Assembly (NCBI GenBank): GCA_017307865.1
Contig: JAFKGE010000017.1
Location: 1 to 64,000, forward strand
Direction: 5' to 3'
DNA: 64,000 nt
Source: Burkholderiales bacterium
GTDB taxonomy: Bacteria > Pseudomonadota > Gammaproteobacteria > Burkholderiales > Burkholderiaceae_C
A program made the translations under genes and the position numbers. The notes under the pieces are model-generated. The model searched no databases, was not told where the DNA came from, and saw nothing but the letters and a program-made list of their open reading frames with translations. Below are positions 1 to 9,039 of the stretch, in pieces. Each line of letters begins with the position of its first letter. The stretch's first letter is position 1.

Positions 1-490
1 ACACCCCCGCCGCCAGCCCCGCCGCCAGCCCGGCCCCCAGCTCCGCGCAGCGCGCCAGGTCGTCGGCGCCGATGATCTTGGGCGCCAGAATGCGCTCGGG
101 CGTTTGCGCGTGGGTGCACACGATGAGGCTGGGCGCGATTTGCTTCAGGCGCCAGCCGGTGGCGATGCGCTCCAGCTGGCGCAGGGCGTTGCTGCCGTCG
201 CTGCCGGCGCAGAACATGGCGGCGTAGGGCCGGCCGTTGGCCTGGCCCAGCACGGGGTAGTAGCAACGGTCGAAAAAATCCTTCATCAGCCCGGCCAGCG
301 CGGCCAGGTTCTCGGGTGCGGCAAACAGGTAGCCGTCGGCGGTCAGCACGTCGGCGGGGCCGGCGTCCACGGCGCGCAGCAAGCGCACCACCACGCCCTC
401 CTCGGCGCGCGCGGCGGCGGCCGCGGCCTCGGCCATCTGGCGCGTGCCGCCGGTCAGGCTGTGATAGACGATGAGCAGGGTCTTGGTCAT
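1..490 (-). CDS. Flavodoxin-like NAD(P)H-dependent oxidoreductase family protein (3' end cut by window edge)
   Basis: The protein begins MTKTLLIVYHSLTGGTRQMA. This is the flavodoxin phosphate-binding loop (S-L-T-G-G-T-R) directly after the first beta strand, followed by 'APENLAALAGLMKDFFDRC', which resembles the FMN-isoalloxazine loop of NADPH-dependent FMN reductases. About 163 residues are visible and the reading frame runs off the left end. The start ATG (488-490) overlaps the comEC stop in an ATGA quadruplet, so the two are translationally coupled with comEC upstream. A role as a soluble FMN-binding electron carrier or reductase is known for the family; the partner is unknown. Confidence 0.8.
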   Translation of the reverse strand, partial: MTKTLLIVYHSLTGGTRQMAEAAAAAARAEEGVVVRLLRAVDAGPADVLTADGYLFAAPENLAALAGLMKDFFDRCYYPVLGQANGRPYAAMFCAGSDGSNALRQLERIATGWRLKQIAPSLIVCTHAQTPERILAPKIIGADDLARCAELGAGLAAGLAAGV

Positions 491-2988
491 GGCGCGGCAC
501 TCGGCACCCGATGGTGCCAGTAACGCGCGGCGCTGTCGCGCTGGCACGCCAGCTCGTCGGGGCGGGCGCTGCTCCAGCGCATGGCGCCGCAGGCGGGCGA
601 GGCGCGCACCGGCACGCCGCGCTCGGCGTAGCGCGCCAGCACCGGTGGCGCGGGGTGGTGAAAGCGGTTGCGATAGCCGGCCTGGATCAGCGCCAGCCGC
701 GGCTGCACGGCGTCGATGAAGGCGGCCGACGACGAGGTGCGGCTGCCGTGGTGCGGCACCAGCAGCACCGTGCTGCGCAGCGGCGCGCCGACCGCCAGCA
801 GCGCCTGCTCCTGCGCCGCCTCGATGTCGCCGGTGAGCAGGGCGGACGCCTGCGGCGTGCTGACCCGGATCACGCAGCTCATGGCATTGCTGCGCCGCGC
901 GGCGGCGGCTTGCGCGGCGTCGGGATGCAGCACGTCGAAGCGCACGCCGTCCCACTGCCAGCCCTGGCCGGCGCGGCAGGGCGTGCCGGCGGGCAGGCCC
1001 TCCAGCACGCGGCCGGGCTCGATCGAGGTGATCAGCTCGGCCCAGGGCTGCTGCGCCAGCACGGCCGCCGCGCCGCCGGTGTGGTCGGTGTCGCGGTGGC
1101 TCAGCACCAGGGTGTCCAGGCGCTCGCCCAGGGCGCGCAACAGGGGCGCCAGCACGCGCTGGCCGGCGTCGCTGTCTTCCGAATAGCGTGGCCCGGCGTC
1201 GTACAGCAGGCTGTGGCGCGCGGTGCGCACCAGCACGGCGCTGCCCTGCCCGACGTCGGCCGCCAGCAGCTCGAACTGGCCGGGCGCCGGCCGCGCCGGC
1301 TGCCACAGCAGCAGGGGCAGCAGCAGCGGCACGCCGGCCAGCCGCAGCGCCAGCGGCCAGCGCATGGCCAGCAGCGCGCCGCCGGCCACCGCCAGTGCGC
1401 CCAGCGCCAGGGGCAGCGCCGGCACCGACCACTGCGCCCACGGCCAAGTGGCCAGCCATTGCAGCAACGCCACCAGCGGCTGCAGGGCCAGCGCGGCGGC
1501 CTGCCACAAGGCGGGCCAGGCCACGCCCAGCAAGGCCAGGGGCGTGACCACCAGCGTGACCCACGGGATGGCCACCAGATTGGCCGCCAACCCCACCACC
1601 GAGGCCTGGCCGAACAGCAGCAGCGACAGCGGCGTGAGCGCCAGCGTGACCACGCCCTGCTCGCGAAGCAATTGAACAAAATGACCGCTGGCGCCCTTGT
1701 GACCTGCGCCGGCAGCTCTCGAATCAGTAGCAAACAAGATGCCCACCGCGACGAAGCTGAGCCAGAAGCCCGCCTGCAGCAGCGCCCACGGGTCCAGCGC
1801 CAGCACCGCCGCGCCGGCCCACAGCCAGGCCAGCCACCAGGGCCAGCGCAGGCCGGCCACGCGCAGTGCCGTCATGCCGGCCAGCATCAGCACCGTGCGC
1901 TGCGCCGGCACGCCCCAGCCGCTGAACAGCGCGTAGGCCGCCGCCAGCGCCACGCCGCCGATCCAGGCCGCGCTGGGCGCCGGCAGCCACAGGCAGGGGT
2001 TGGCGCGCCCCCAGCCGCGCCAGCGCGCTGCGCGCCGCCACAGCCAACCCACCGCGCCGGCGGCCAGCCACGCGAACATGGTGATGTGCAGGCCCGAGAT
2101 GCTCATCAGGTGCGCCACGCCGGTGACGCGAAACAGGTCCCAGTCGCGGTGCTCGATCACGCCCTGGTCACCCGTCACCAGCGCGGCGACGATGGCCAGC
2201 CGGCCGTGCGCGGCGGCGTCGCCCGGCGATTCGGCCCGCGCCAGGATGCGGTCGCGCACGGCCTGGCGCGCGCGCTCGACGCGGTGGCCCACGCCCTCGG
2301 CCAGGCGCTGCGGCGGCGCGTCGCGCGGGCCGGCACGCACGTAGCCGGTGGCGCCGATGCCCTGCTCCCACAGGTACAGCTCGTAGTCGAAGCCGTGCGG
2401 GTTGAGCGTGCCGTGCGGCGCCTTCAGACGCGCCTGCAGGCGCCAGCGTTGGCCGGCGCGGATCGGCTCGGGCGGGCCCCTGTCGGCGCGCGCGGCGCCG
2501 TCGGGCGCGGCGCTGTACCAGGCCAGCTGCACGCGCGGCGGCAGCCTGACCCGTGAACCATCTCGCTCGGCCCGTTCGACCTCGAAGACAAAGCGCCAGC
2601 CGGTGGCGCCCTGCTGCGGCATGCGGGCGACCACGACGGTCAGCAGCAGGTCCGCGCCTTCCAGGTCGGGCGCCAAGGCCTGCGCGGCCACCTGCTGCGC
2701 GCGCCAGCCGGCGGCGCCCCAGGCGGCCAGCGCGCCGGCCAGCAGCCAAGCCAGGGGCAGCAGTCGCAGCGCGCCGGCCGCCACGCGCCGCGTTCGCAAG
2801 GCCCAGGCCGCCAGCCCCGCCAGCAGCAGCGCCAGGGCCAGCGCGCCGCCATAGACCGCGGGCGCATCCAGCGCGCGCTGCTGCACCTGCACGGCCGTGC
2901 CCAGCCAGGCCCCCAGTGGCAAGGCCAGCAGCGCGGCGGCCAGCGGGCGCTGGGCGGCATGCGCGGGCAAGGTCGGTGGCACGGCCAA
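487..2988 (-). CDS. comEC: ComEC/Rec2 DNA internalization channel
   Basis: An inner-membrane channel that moves single-stranded DNA into the cytoplasm during transformation. At 833 residues it has usual family length. Order: N-terminal membrane anchor and soluble OB-like part; the multi-helix competence domain (motif around LMSISGLHITMFAWLAAG near residues 290-310); and a C-terminal metallo-beta-lactamase domain with LSHRDTDHTGG and VPHHGSRTS, the metal-binding signatures. The start is TTG (2988) with AAGGGAGA about six bases upstream; GTG at 2982 is an alternative. Residues about 419-439 (ATDSRAAGAGHKGASGHF) are a copy of the dispersed repeat carried in frame, in a loop between transmembrane segments. 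No pilus or comEA genes are nearby. Confidence 0.93.
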   Translation of the reverse strand: MAVPPTLPAHAAQRPLAAALLALPLGAWLGTAVQVQQRALDAPAVYGGALALALLLAGLAAWALRTRRVAAGALRLLPLAWLLAGALAAWGAAGWRAQQVAAQALAPDLEGADLLLTVVVARMPQQGATGWRFVFEVERAERDGSRVRLPPRVQLAWYSAAPDGAARADRGPPEPIRAGQRWRLQARLKAPHGTLNPHGFDYELYLWEQGIGATGYVRAGPRDAPPQRLAEGVGHRVERARQAVRDRILARAESPGDAAAHGRLAIVAALVTGDQGVIEHRDWDLFRVTGVAHLMSISGLHITMFAWLAAGAVGWLWRRAARWRGWGRANPCLWLPAPSAAWIGGVALAAAYALFSGWGVPAQRTVLMLAGMTALRVAGLRWPWWLAWLWAGAAVLALDPWALLQAGFWLSFVAVGILFATDSRAAGAGHKGASGHFVQLLREQGVVTLALTPLSLLLFGQASVVGLAANLVAIPWVTLVVTPLALLGVAWPALWQAAALALQPLVALLQWLATWPWAQWSVPALPLALGALAVAGGALLAMRWPLALRLAGVPLLLPLLLWQPARPAPGQFELLAADVGQGSAVLVRTARHSLLYDAGPRYSEDSDAGQRVLAPLLRALGERLDTLVLSHRDTDHTGGAAAVLAQQPWAELITSIEPGRVLEGLPAGTPCRAGQGWQWDGVRFDVLHPDAAQAAAARRSNAMSCVIRVSTPQASALLTGDIEAAQEQALLAVGAPLRSTVLLVPHHGSRTSSSAAFIDAVQPRLALIQAGYRNRFHHPAPPVLARYAERGVPVRASPACGAMRWSSARPDELACQRDSAARYWHHRVPSAAP
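1671..1733 (-). repeat. GATAGCT-family dispersed repeat, copy 1 (inside comEC)
   Basis: Read on the minus strand, the copy has a degenerate core AGAGCTGCCGGCGC and an end GCGGTCATTTTGTTCA, matching the other copies in this window. It lies in the sense orientation of comEC and adds about 21 codons without breaking the frame. Confidence 0.7.
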
Positions 2989-3105
2989 TGAATCTCCCTT
3001 CCAATGCCCGCATCATGCCGCGCCCCGCGCCGGCCGTTACAGTGGCGTGGTGCGTGCCTGCGTGGCGGGCGCGCCGCATCCTTTCAACACCCTTGAGGGC
3101 ACACC

Positions 3106-3564
3106 ATGAGCATCGCCGCCAAACTGCAGCAACTGGGCATCACACTGCCGCCCGTCTCCACCCCCGCCGCGGCCTATGTGCCCTTTGTGCGCAGTGGCAA
3201 GCTGGTCTTCTTGTCCGGCCACATCGCCCGCAAGGAGGGCAAGGTCTGGACCGGCAAGCTGGGGGCGAACATGGATACCGCCGAAGGCGCGGAGGCCGCG
3301 CGCGCCGTGGCCATCGACCTGATGGGCACGCTGCAGGCCGCGTGCGAGGGCGACCTCGGGCGCGTGCGCCGCATCGTCAAGGTGATGAGCCTGGTCAACT
3401 CGGCGCTGGACTACACCGAGCAGCACCTGGTCACCAACGGCTGCTCGGAGCTGCTGGGCAAGGTGTTCGGCGACGCCGGCAAGCATGCGCGCAGCGCCTT
3501 CGGCGTGGCGCAGATCCCGCTGGGCGCGTGCGTGGAGATCGAGTTGGTTGCCGAGATCGATTGA
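3106..3564 (+). CDS. RidA/YjgF/Rid family protein
   Basis: A 152-residue member of the YjgF-YER057c-UK114 family, which hydrolyses reactive enamine/imine intermediates released by PLP enzymes. Visible are the strand 'GKLVFLSGHIARKEGKVWTGKLG' region and the C-terminal 'HARSAFGVAQIPLGACVEIELVAEID'. The arginine of the A-R-S-x-F-G-V motif, equivalent to the catalytic Arg of RidA, is retained. The longer N-terminal part and the G-x-N-x-D-T insertion resemble the DR_2372/Atu-type subgroup rather than archetypal RidA. ATG is preceded by GAGGG. It appears monocistronic and divergent from comEC; the shared upstream region is about 115 bp. Confidence 0.88.
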   Translation: MSIAAKLQQLGITLPPVSTPAAAYVPFVRSGKLVFLSGHIARKEGKVWTGKLGANMDTAEGAEAARAVAIDLMGTLQAACEGDLGRVRRIVKVMSLVNSALDYTEQHLVTNGCSELLGKVFGDAGKHARSAFGVAQIPLGACVEIELVAEID

Positions 3565-3969
3565 GGCTGGCGCGCCGCTTCGACCCGATCGCGGGCGCCT
3601 GGGCTGGCCGCCCATCCAGCGTTTGTTGCCCAATTGCAACCAATGGCTGGCGCGCTCACCCGACAAGCACCCCTACAAGAATGGGCGCAAGGCAAGGAAA
3701 GTCAACGCCGCCGCGGGAAAAGCCCGTTTCCGTAGGCTCGCGCCGCGAATACCCCCACGCTAACGCTTTGTGACCGCCATCGGGGTGGTTGTCGGCATAG
3801 TTGAAAGTACACGTGCCTGCCGGGGCATGCCCGGTTTGACCGGGTGCAGTTCAAACCGCGGCGACATGCTGTCCCGGCTTGCGGCGTCGTCAACGTGCAT
3901 CTTTGTGTGTGACCGCGGGTTTCGCCTTGTGCAGCCGGCCACTCGAACCCTGCACACAAGGATGCCAAC
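3565..3969. other. Gene-free interval between RidA and DUF1800 genes
   Basis: About 405 bases without a credible gene. Small frames here have no family resemblance or coding bias. A weak hairpin (GTTGC, six bases, GCAAC) lies near 3624-3640. The 3' part should hold the promoter of the DUF1800/DUF1501 pair, but no clear -35/-10 pair stood out. AAGGA precedes the ATG at 3970. Confidence 0.5.
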
Positions 3970-5775
3970 ATGACCCTGGAGGTCTCTGAAAGCGCGTGCG
4001 CACCGCTGGCAAACCAGCCCGCCGCAACGCCACAGTCCGGCGCGTCGTCATCGACGCCGGCCACTGCGACAACGACTGGCCACCCCGTGGCTGGCACCAT
4101 CGGCTTGAGCGCCTTGGCTGCGGCGGCCTTGGCGGCCTGTGGCGGCGGCAGCGATGGAACGGGTGTTGCCGGAAATCCCGGCAACTTCGACACACCCCCG
4201 GCCGCACCCAGCGGCCCCATTTCCCCCGAGCAGGCGGCGCGCTTTCTGCATCAGGCGCAGTTCTCGTCCAGCGACGACGAGATCGATCAGGTGCGCGCCA
4301 AGGGCTACGAGGGCTGGCTGACGGCCCAGATGGCGCAGCCCCCCACCCAAGCGGCCTGGGACTGGCTGATCGCTGGCGGCTACAACGGCACAGACGCCAA
4401 CGTTCTCGACAACGATGCCTATGCCGACTACATGGTGTGGTATCAGCTGATGCAATCGAGCGATGCCATGCGCAAGCGCGTGGCGCTGGCGCTGTCGGAG
4501 ATCATGGTGGTGTCCACCACGCTGATCGAAGGCGAGTCGTGCTCGTTTGCCATGGCCGCGTACTGGGACTTGCTCAATCGCAACGCCTTCGGCAACTTTC
4601 GCAAGCTGCTGGGCGAGATCACGCTGAACCCGGCCATGGGCATCTTCCTGAACACGCTGGGCAACCAGAAGGAAGACGCCGCCACCGGTCGCCAGCCGGA
4701 CGAGAACTATGGGCGCGAGGTGATGCAGCTGTTCACCATCGGGCTGATCCAGCTGAACATGGACGGAACGCCGCGCCTGGGCGCCAACGGCCGCCCGCTT
4801 GAAACCTACGGCCAGGATGACGTGAGCAACCTGGCGCGCGTGTTCACCGGCTATGTACTGGACCCGACGGGCCACGTCAAAGGCACCAAGCCCGAGCGCT
4901 ATCGCAATCCCATGATCGTCAAGGCCGCCCAGCACTCCACGCTGGACGTCACCTTCCTGGGCACCACCATCGCCGGCAGCACGCCGCCGCAGCAAAAGCT
5001 GGACAAGGCGCTCGACACCTTGTTCAACCACCCCAACACCGCCCCCTTCATCGGCCGGCAACTCATCCAGCGCCTGGTGACCAGCGCGCCCAGCCCCGCC
5101 TACGTGGGGCGGGTGGCCGCCGCCTTTGCCAACAACGGCGCCGGCGTGCGCGGCGACTTGGCCGCCGTCATCAAGGCCATCTTGCTCGATCCCGAGGCAC
5201 GCCGCGACCCGGCGCAGGCGCCAGCCACCTGGGGCAAGCTGCGCGAGCCCATGATCCGCTGCGTGCAGTGGGCGCGCACCTTCGGCGCCGCCCCGAAAAA
5301 CGGTGCGCCCTGGATGATCGAAGACCTGTCCGACCCATCCGAGGGCCTGGGCCAGAGCCCGCTGCGCAGCCCCTCGGTGTTCAACTTCTTCCGGCCCGGC
5401 TACGTGCCGCCGAACACGGCCCTGGACGCCACCGGCCAGAGCGCGCCGGAGTTCCAGCTCACCAACGAAACCACGGTGGCCGGCTACATCAACTACATGG
5501 AAGGCGCCATCGGCGACGGCATGGATGCCGACAAGGGCACCAAGATCTGGGTGCAGAGCTACACGCGCGAGATGGCGCTGGTGAATGACCCCAAAGCCCT
5601 GGTGAACCGCCTGAACCTGCTGCTGGCGGCGGGCCAGCTGTCCAGCGCCACGCTTGCCACCATCACCAATGCCATCGCCACCATCGGTACCGGCAGCGCC
5701 TACGGCCGCAAGACGCGCATCTGGAGCGCCATCTTGCTGGTCATGAGCTGCCCCGAATACCTCGTTCAAAAGTGA
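3970..5775 (+). CDS. DUF1800 domain-containing exported protein (probable lipoprotein)
   Basis: A 601-residue protein of the DUF1800 family, function unknown. Signature parts are 'AARFLHQAQFSSSDDEIDQV' at the start of the domain, 'NYGREVMQLFTIG' in the middle and 'SVFNFFRPGY' near the end. Residues about 45-58 form a hydrophobic segment ending L-A-A-C-G-G-G, which looks like a lipobox. The preceding ~44 residues are unusually long and uncharged for a signal peptide, so the true start or export route is uncertain. It is followed at once by a DUF1501 gene; this pairing recurs in many bacteria, so the two products probably act together at the cell surface. Confidence 0.85.
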   Translation: MTLEVSESACAPLANQPAATPQSGASSSTPATATTTGHPVAGTIGLSALAAAALAACGGGSDGTGVAGNPGNFDTPPAAPSGPISPEQAARFLHQAQFSSSDDEIDQVRAKGYEGWLTAQMAQPPTQAAWDWLIAGGYNGTDANVLDNDAYADYMVWYQLMQSSDAMRKRVALALSEIMVVSTTLIEGESCSFAMAAYWDLLNRNAFGNFRKLLGEITLNPAMGIFLNTLGNQKEDAATGRQPDENYGREVMQLFTIGLIQLNMDGTPRLGANGRPLETYGQDDVSNLARVFTGYVLDPTGHVKGTKPERYRNPMIVKAAQHSTLDVTFLGTTIAGSTPPQQKLDKALDTLFNHPNTAPFIGRQLIQRLVTSAPSPAYVGRVAAAFANNGAGVRGDLAAVIKAILLDPEARRDPAQAPATWGKLREPMIRCVQWARTFGAAPKNGAPWMIEDLSDPSEGLGQSPLRSPSVFNFFRPGYVPPNTALDATGQSAPEFQLTNETTVAGYINYMEGAIGDGMDADKGTKIWVQSYTREMALVNDPKALVNRLNLLLAAGQLSSATLATITNAIATIGTGSAYGRKTRIWSAILLVMSCPEYLVQK

Positions 5776-5786
5776 GACGCCACACC

Positions 5787-7181
5787 ATGCATCACCATCA
5801 TCAGCCGGCGCGCCGCGCCTTCTTGCAGCGCGTGGGCCAACTGGGCGTGGCCGGCGTCGCCACGCCGTGGGCGCTGAACCTGGCGGCCATGGGCGAGGCG
5901 GCCGCCTTCACCGCCAATGACTACCGCGCCCTGGTCTGCGTCTTCCTGTACGGCGGCAACGACCACGGCAACACCCTGATTCCAGCGGACGCCACGGGCT
6001 ACGCCGAATACGCCAAGGTGCGCGGCGGGCTGGCCTTCGCGCGCAGCGCGCTCAATGCCACGCAACTGGCGCCGACACTCAACGGCGGTCGCCAGTACGC
6101 GCTGGCGCCCTCGCTGTCCGCGCTCAAGCCGTTCTTCGACGCTGGCCAGTTGGCCGTGCAACTGAACGTCGGCCCCCTGGTGCAGCCCACCACGCTGGCG
6201 CAGTACAAGGCGCGCGCCGTGCCGCTGCCGCCCAAGCTGTTCTCGCACAACGACCAGCAGTCGGTGTGGCAAAGCGCCGCCGCCGAGGGCGCGGTGCGTG
6301 GCTGGGGCGGCGCCATGGGCGATCTGGCACTGGCGTCCAACGGCCAGTCGCTGTTCACCTGCATGTCGGTGACGGGCAACGCGGTGTTTCTGGCCGGGCG
6401 CAACGTCGTGTCCTACCAGATCGGCGCCAGCGGCGCCGTGGCCATCAACGGCGTGGCCATCGAGCCGCTGTACGACTCGCCCGCCTGCCGCGAGGCGCTG
6501 CGCACGCTGATCACCCAGGCACGCCCCCAGGTGCTGGAAAACGAATACAACCGCATCACCGCGCGCTCGATCGATTCGCAAAAGACCCTGGCCACGGCGC
6601 TGGCCGGCACGCCCAACTTCGACGCGCTGCTGCCCGACAAGGACGCCGCGACGGGACAAAAGCGCGACCTCAACCGCCAGCTCAAGATGGTCGCGCGCCT
6701 GATTGCGGCCGGTCGTGGCATGGGCATCAAGCGGCAGGTGTTCATGGTCTCGCTGGGCGGCTTCGACACGCACGACAACCTGAAGGAGCGCCACCCGGCG
6801 CTGCTGCAGCAGGTCGGCGACGCCATGGCGGGCTTCCAGCGCTCGATCGACAGCATGGGCATGGGCGCGGGGGTGACCACCTTCACCGCCTCGGACTTCG
6901 GGCGCACGCTGAGCTCCAACGGCGATGGCTCCGACCACGGCTGGGGCGCCTATCACTTCGTGCTGGGCGGTGCCGTCAAGGGCGGCGCCTATTACGGCAG
7001 CGCACCGCAGATCGCGCTGGGCGGGCCCGAGGACACCGGCCAGGGACGGCTGCTGCCCACCACCTCGGTCGATCAGTTCGCCGCCACGCTGGGGCGCTGG
7101 TTCGGCGTGTCCGACTCCGAGTTGCCGCTGGTGGCCCCCAACATCGCCAACTTCAGCACCCGTAACCTCGGATTCGTTTGA
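5787..7181 (+). CDS. DUF1501 domain-containing protein, predicted Tat substrate
   Basis: A 464-residue protein of the DUF1501 family, related in fold to alkaline phosphatase/sulfatase-like enzymes. The N-terminus MHHHHQPARRAFLQRVGQLG has a twin-arginine motif (R-R-A-F-L-Q) followed by a hydrophobic stretch and an A-x-A-type cleavage region, so export folded through Tat is likely. Conserved parts visible are 'ALVCVFLYGGNDHGN', 'VSLGGFDTHDNL', 'FTASDFGRTLSSNGDGSDHGWG' and 'YHFVLGG'. ATG at 5787 was chosen because it places RR correctly; an upstream in-frame GTG at 5772 overlaps the DUF1800 stop. Substrate is unknown. Confidence 0.85.
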   Translation: MHHHHQPARRAFLQRVGQLGVAGVATPWALNLAAMGEAAAFTANDYRALVCVFLYGGNDHGNTLIPADATGYAEYAKVRGGLAFARSALNATQLAPTLNGGRQYALAPSLSALKPFFDAGQLAVQLNVGPLVQPTTLAQYKARAVPLPPKLFSHNDQQSVWQSAAAEGAVRGWGGAMGDLALASNGQSLFTCMSVTGNAVFLAGRNVVSYQIGASGAVAINGVAIEPLYDSPACREALRTLITQARPQVLENEYNRITARSIDSQKTLATALAGTPNFDALLPDKDAATGQKRDLNRQLKMVARLIAAGRGMGIKRQVFMVSLGGFDTHDNLKERHPALLQQVGDAMAGFQRSIDSMGMGAGVTTFTASDFGRTLSSNGDGSDHGWGAYHFVLGGAVKGGAYYGSAPQIALGGPEDTGQGRLLPTTSVDQFAATLGRWFGVSDSELPLVAPNIANFSTRNLGFV

Positions 7182-7277
7182 TCAGAGAGCCGGCAGCAGC
7201 GTGATGATCGCGGCGCGTGCGCCGCATCATCGAAAGAATCGGCCCGCTCAATCCCTGCGCGGATGGATGGCCAGCCA

Positions 7278-7688
7278 TCACCTCGCGGCGGCTACGGCCT
7301 TGATCTCGACCAGCAACTCGGGACGAGCCAGCGCGGCCACGCCCAGGATGGTCCAGGCCGGAAACTCGCGCGTGACGTAGCGCTCCTTGATGGCGCGAAA
7401 CGCCGTCAGTTGCTCGTCGATGCGCACGTGGTAGGTCACCAGCTCGACCAGGTCCTGGAACCCCAAACCCTGTTGCGCCAGGATGGCGTCCAGGCGCTGA
7501 AAGGCCAGCTCGGTCTGCTCCTCGGCGCTTTCAGGCACAGTGCCGTCGGGACGGATGCCAACCTGCCCCGCGATGAAGACCAGGCCGCCCGCCTGCACCG
7601 CGGGCGAGTACTGAAACAGATCAAAGACCTTGTTGCTGCCGAAGCTCGGGTGATTCTCTGGCAGGCGCAGACGTTGGATGTTGCTCAT
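7278..7688 (-). CDS. RidA family protein lacking the catalytic arginine
   Basis: A 136-residue Rid-family protein from ATG 7688 (MSNIQRLRLPENHP). The fold signature is present: 'AGGLVFIAGQVGIRPDG', 'QTELAFQRLDAILAQQG' and 'LVEIKAVA'. Where archetypal RidA has A-R-S/T-x-x-x-V, this one reads F-P-A-W-T-I-L-G-V, so the arginine needed for imine hydrolysis is replaced by tryptophan. That places it among Rid subfamilies without demonstrated deaminase activity. It is convergent with the DUF1501 gene. An in-frame upstream extension to 7730 has no ribosome-binding site and was not used. Confidence 0.85.
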   Translation of the reverse strand: MSNIQRLRLPENHPSFGSNKVFDLFQYSPAVQAGGLVFIAGQVGIRPDGTVPESAEEQTELAFQRLDAILAQQGLGFQDLVELVTYHVRIDEQLTAFRAIKERYVTREFPAWTILGVAALARPELLVEIKAVAAAR

Positions 7689-7794
7689 GATGAATGATGG
7701 CTTCAGAAACACGACAGACTGAGCTGCCAAACAGAAAGAAGCAACGCGGGCTTCAGGTACAAGCCGCGGTGGACCGTGCCTGCCACACTGCCCA

Positions 7795-9039
7795 TCACCC
7801 CTTCGCCGACCCCAGCTTGCGCAAGCCCGGCACCGTGCGCGCGCCCAGGCCCAGCACGCCGGCCACGATCCAGAACAGGCCGGCTGGGCCAGTGACGGCG
7901 CCGATGGAGCCGAACAGCAGCGGCATGGCGAAACTGGACGCGTTCATGGTCAGCGAGCGCAGCGCCATGGCCTCACCCTGGCGCGCGGGCGGCGCGACCT
8001 CGTGCAGCAGCGACAGCACCATGGGTTGCACCGCGCCCAGGGTCAGGCCCAGCAGCGCCGAGCACAGCCCCATGCCCCAGGGCCCGCGCGTCCACGGGTA
8101 GGCCAGCAGGGCCACCGCCGCCAGCAGGGTGGCGACGTAGATCACCTGCCACTCGGCAAAACGGCGTGCCAGCCAGGGCAGCGCCATGCGCAGCACGGTG
8201 GCGGCGATGGCGAAGGCGCCCATCAGCGCGCCGATGACCGACGCCTCCAGGTTGCGCGCGTGGCCCAGCAGCGGCAGCACGAAGGTGTGCGCATCCCAGG
8301 CCACGCTTTGCAGCCAGTTGGCGACCAGCACGCGCCGCATCGCGGGCTGGCCCAACAGGTCCCACACCGAGGGGCTGGCGGCCGCGGCATCTTCGTCGGC
8401 CAGTGCGGGCGCGGCCGGCGCCTGCGGCGCCTCGGGCGCGCGGCGCAGCAGCCACCAGCAGGCCAGCGGCAGCACGGCCATCAGCGCAAAGGCGAGGCGG
8501 TAGGCGCCCAGGTCGCCCGGCTGCGACCCGGCGTGGTCGATCACCAGGCCCGCCAGCAACGGGCCGACGAAGTTGGCCGCCGCCGGGGCGATGGCGATCC
8601 AGCTGAAGGCGCGCTTGCGCTCGCCCGCGTCCTGGGCCGAGCGCCCCACGTGGCGCTGCAGTGCGATCTGCATGGTGTTGGCCGACGCCCCCAGCAGCAG
8701 CGCCGACACGCACAGCACGCCGAACACCGGCCACAACGCGGCCAGGGCCGCGCCCAGCACGGCGCCCGCCACCGACAGCGCCAGCGGCAGGTGCAAGCCC
8801 TTGCGGTCGGCCAGGCGGCCGGCCGGCAGCGCCAGGAACACCGCCGACAGCGAATACAGCGCCAGCAGCACGCCCACCGCCGCCGCGCTGTAGCCCAGCT
8901 TGAGCGCCAGCAGCGGCGCCGCCAGGCGTGCACCCGTCATGGCGCTGTGCTCGCAGATCTGCGCCGCGACCAGGCGCAGCAGCTCGCGGCCGCTCAGCGC
9001 CGGCCGCGCGGGGTGTGGGTCGGGTTCGGGCTCGGTCAA
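7795..9039 (-). CDS. Major facilitator superfamily transporter
   Basis: A 414-residue membrane protein with about twelve hydrophobic segments. The MFS loop 2-3 motif is seen as G-R-L-A-D-R-K-G after 'LALYSLSAVFLALPA', and a second long loop with acidic residues (EDAAAASPSVWDLLG) separates the two halves. Substrate cannot be read from sequence. The start overlaps the stop of rmuC by four bases (ATGA), so it is translated from the same message, downstream of rmuC. Confidence 0.88.
   Translation of the reverse strand: MTEPEPDPHPARPALSGRELLRLVAAQICEHSAMTGARLAAPLLALKLGYSAAAVGVLLALYSLSAVFLALPAGRLADRKGLHLPLALSVAGAVLGAALAALWPVFGVLCVSALLLGASANTMQIALQRHVGRSAQDAGERKRAFSWIAIAPAAANFVGPLLAGLVIDHAGSQPGDLGAYRLAFALMAVLPLACWWLLRRAPEAPQAPAAPALADEDAAAASPSVWDLLGQPAMRRVLVANWLQSVAWDAHTFVLPLLGHARNLEASVIGALMGAFAIAATVLRMALPWLARRFAEWQVIYVATLLAAVALLAYPWTRGPWGMGLCSALLGLTLGAVQPMVLSLLHEVAPPARQGEAMALRSLTMNASSFAMPLLFGSIGAVTGPAGLFWIVAGVLGLGARTVPGLRKLGSAKG

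Noticed and set aside
511-2556. Long plus-strand frame opposite comEC
   Set aside because: High-GC antisense shadow: Gln/Arg/His-rich, no domain, and the opposite strand is a clear ComEC.
3770-3973. 67-codon plus-strand frame upstream of the DUF1800 gene
   Set aside because: No ribosome-binding site and no family; it ends inside the DUF1800 start region.
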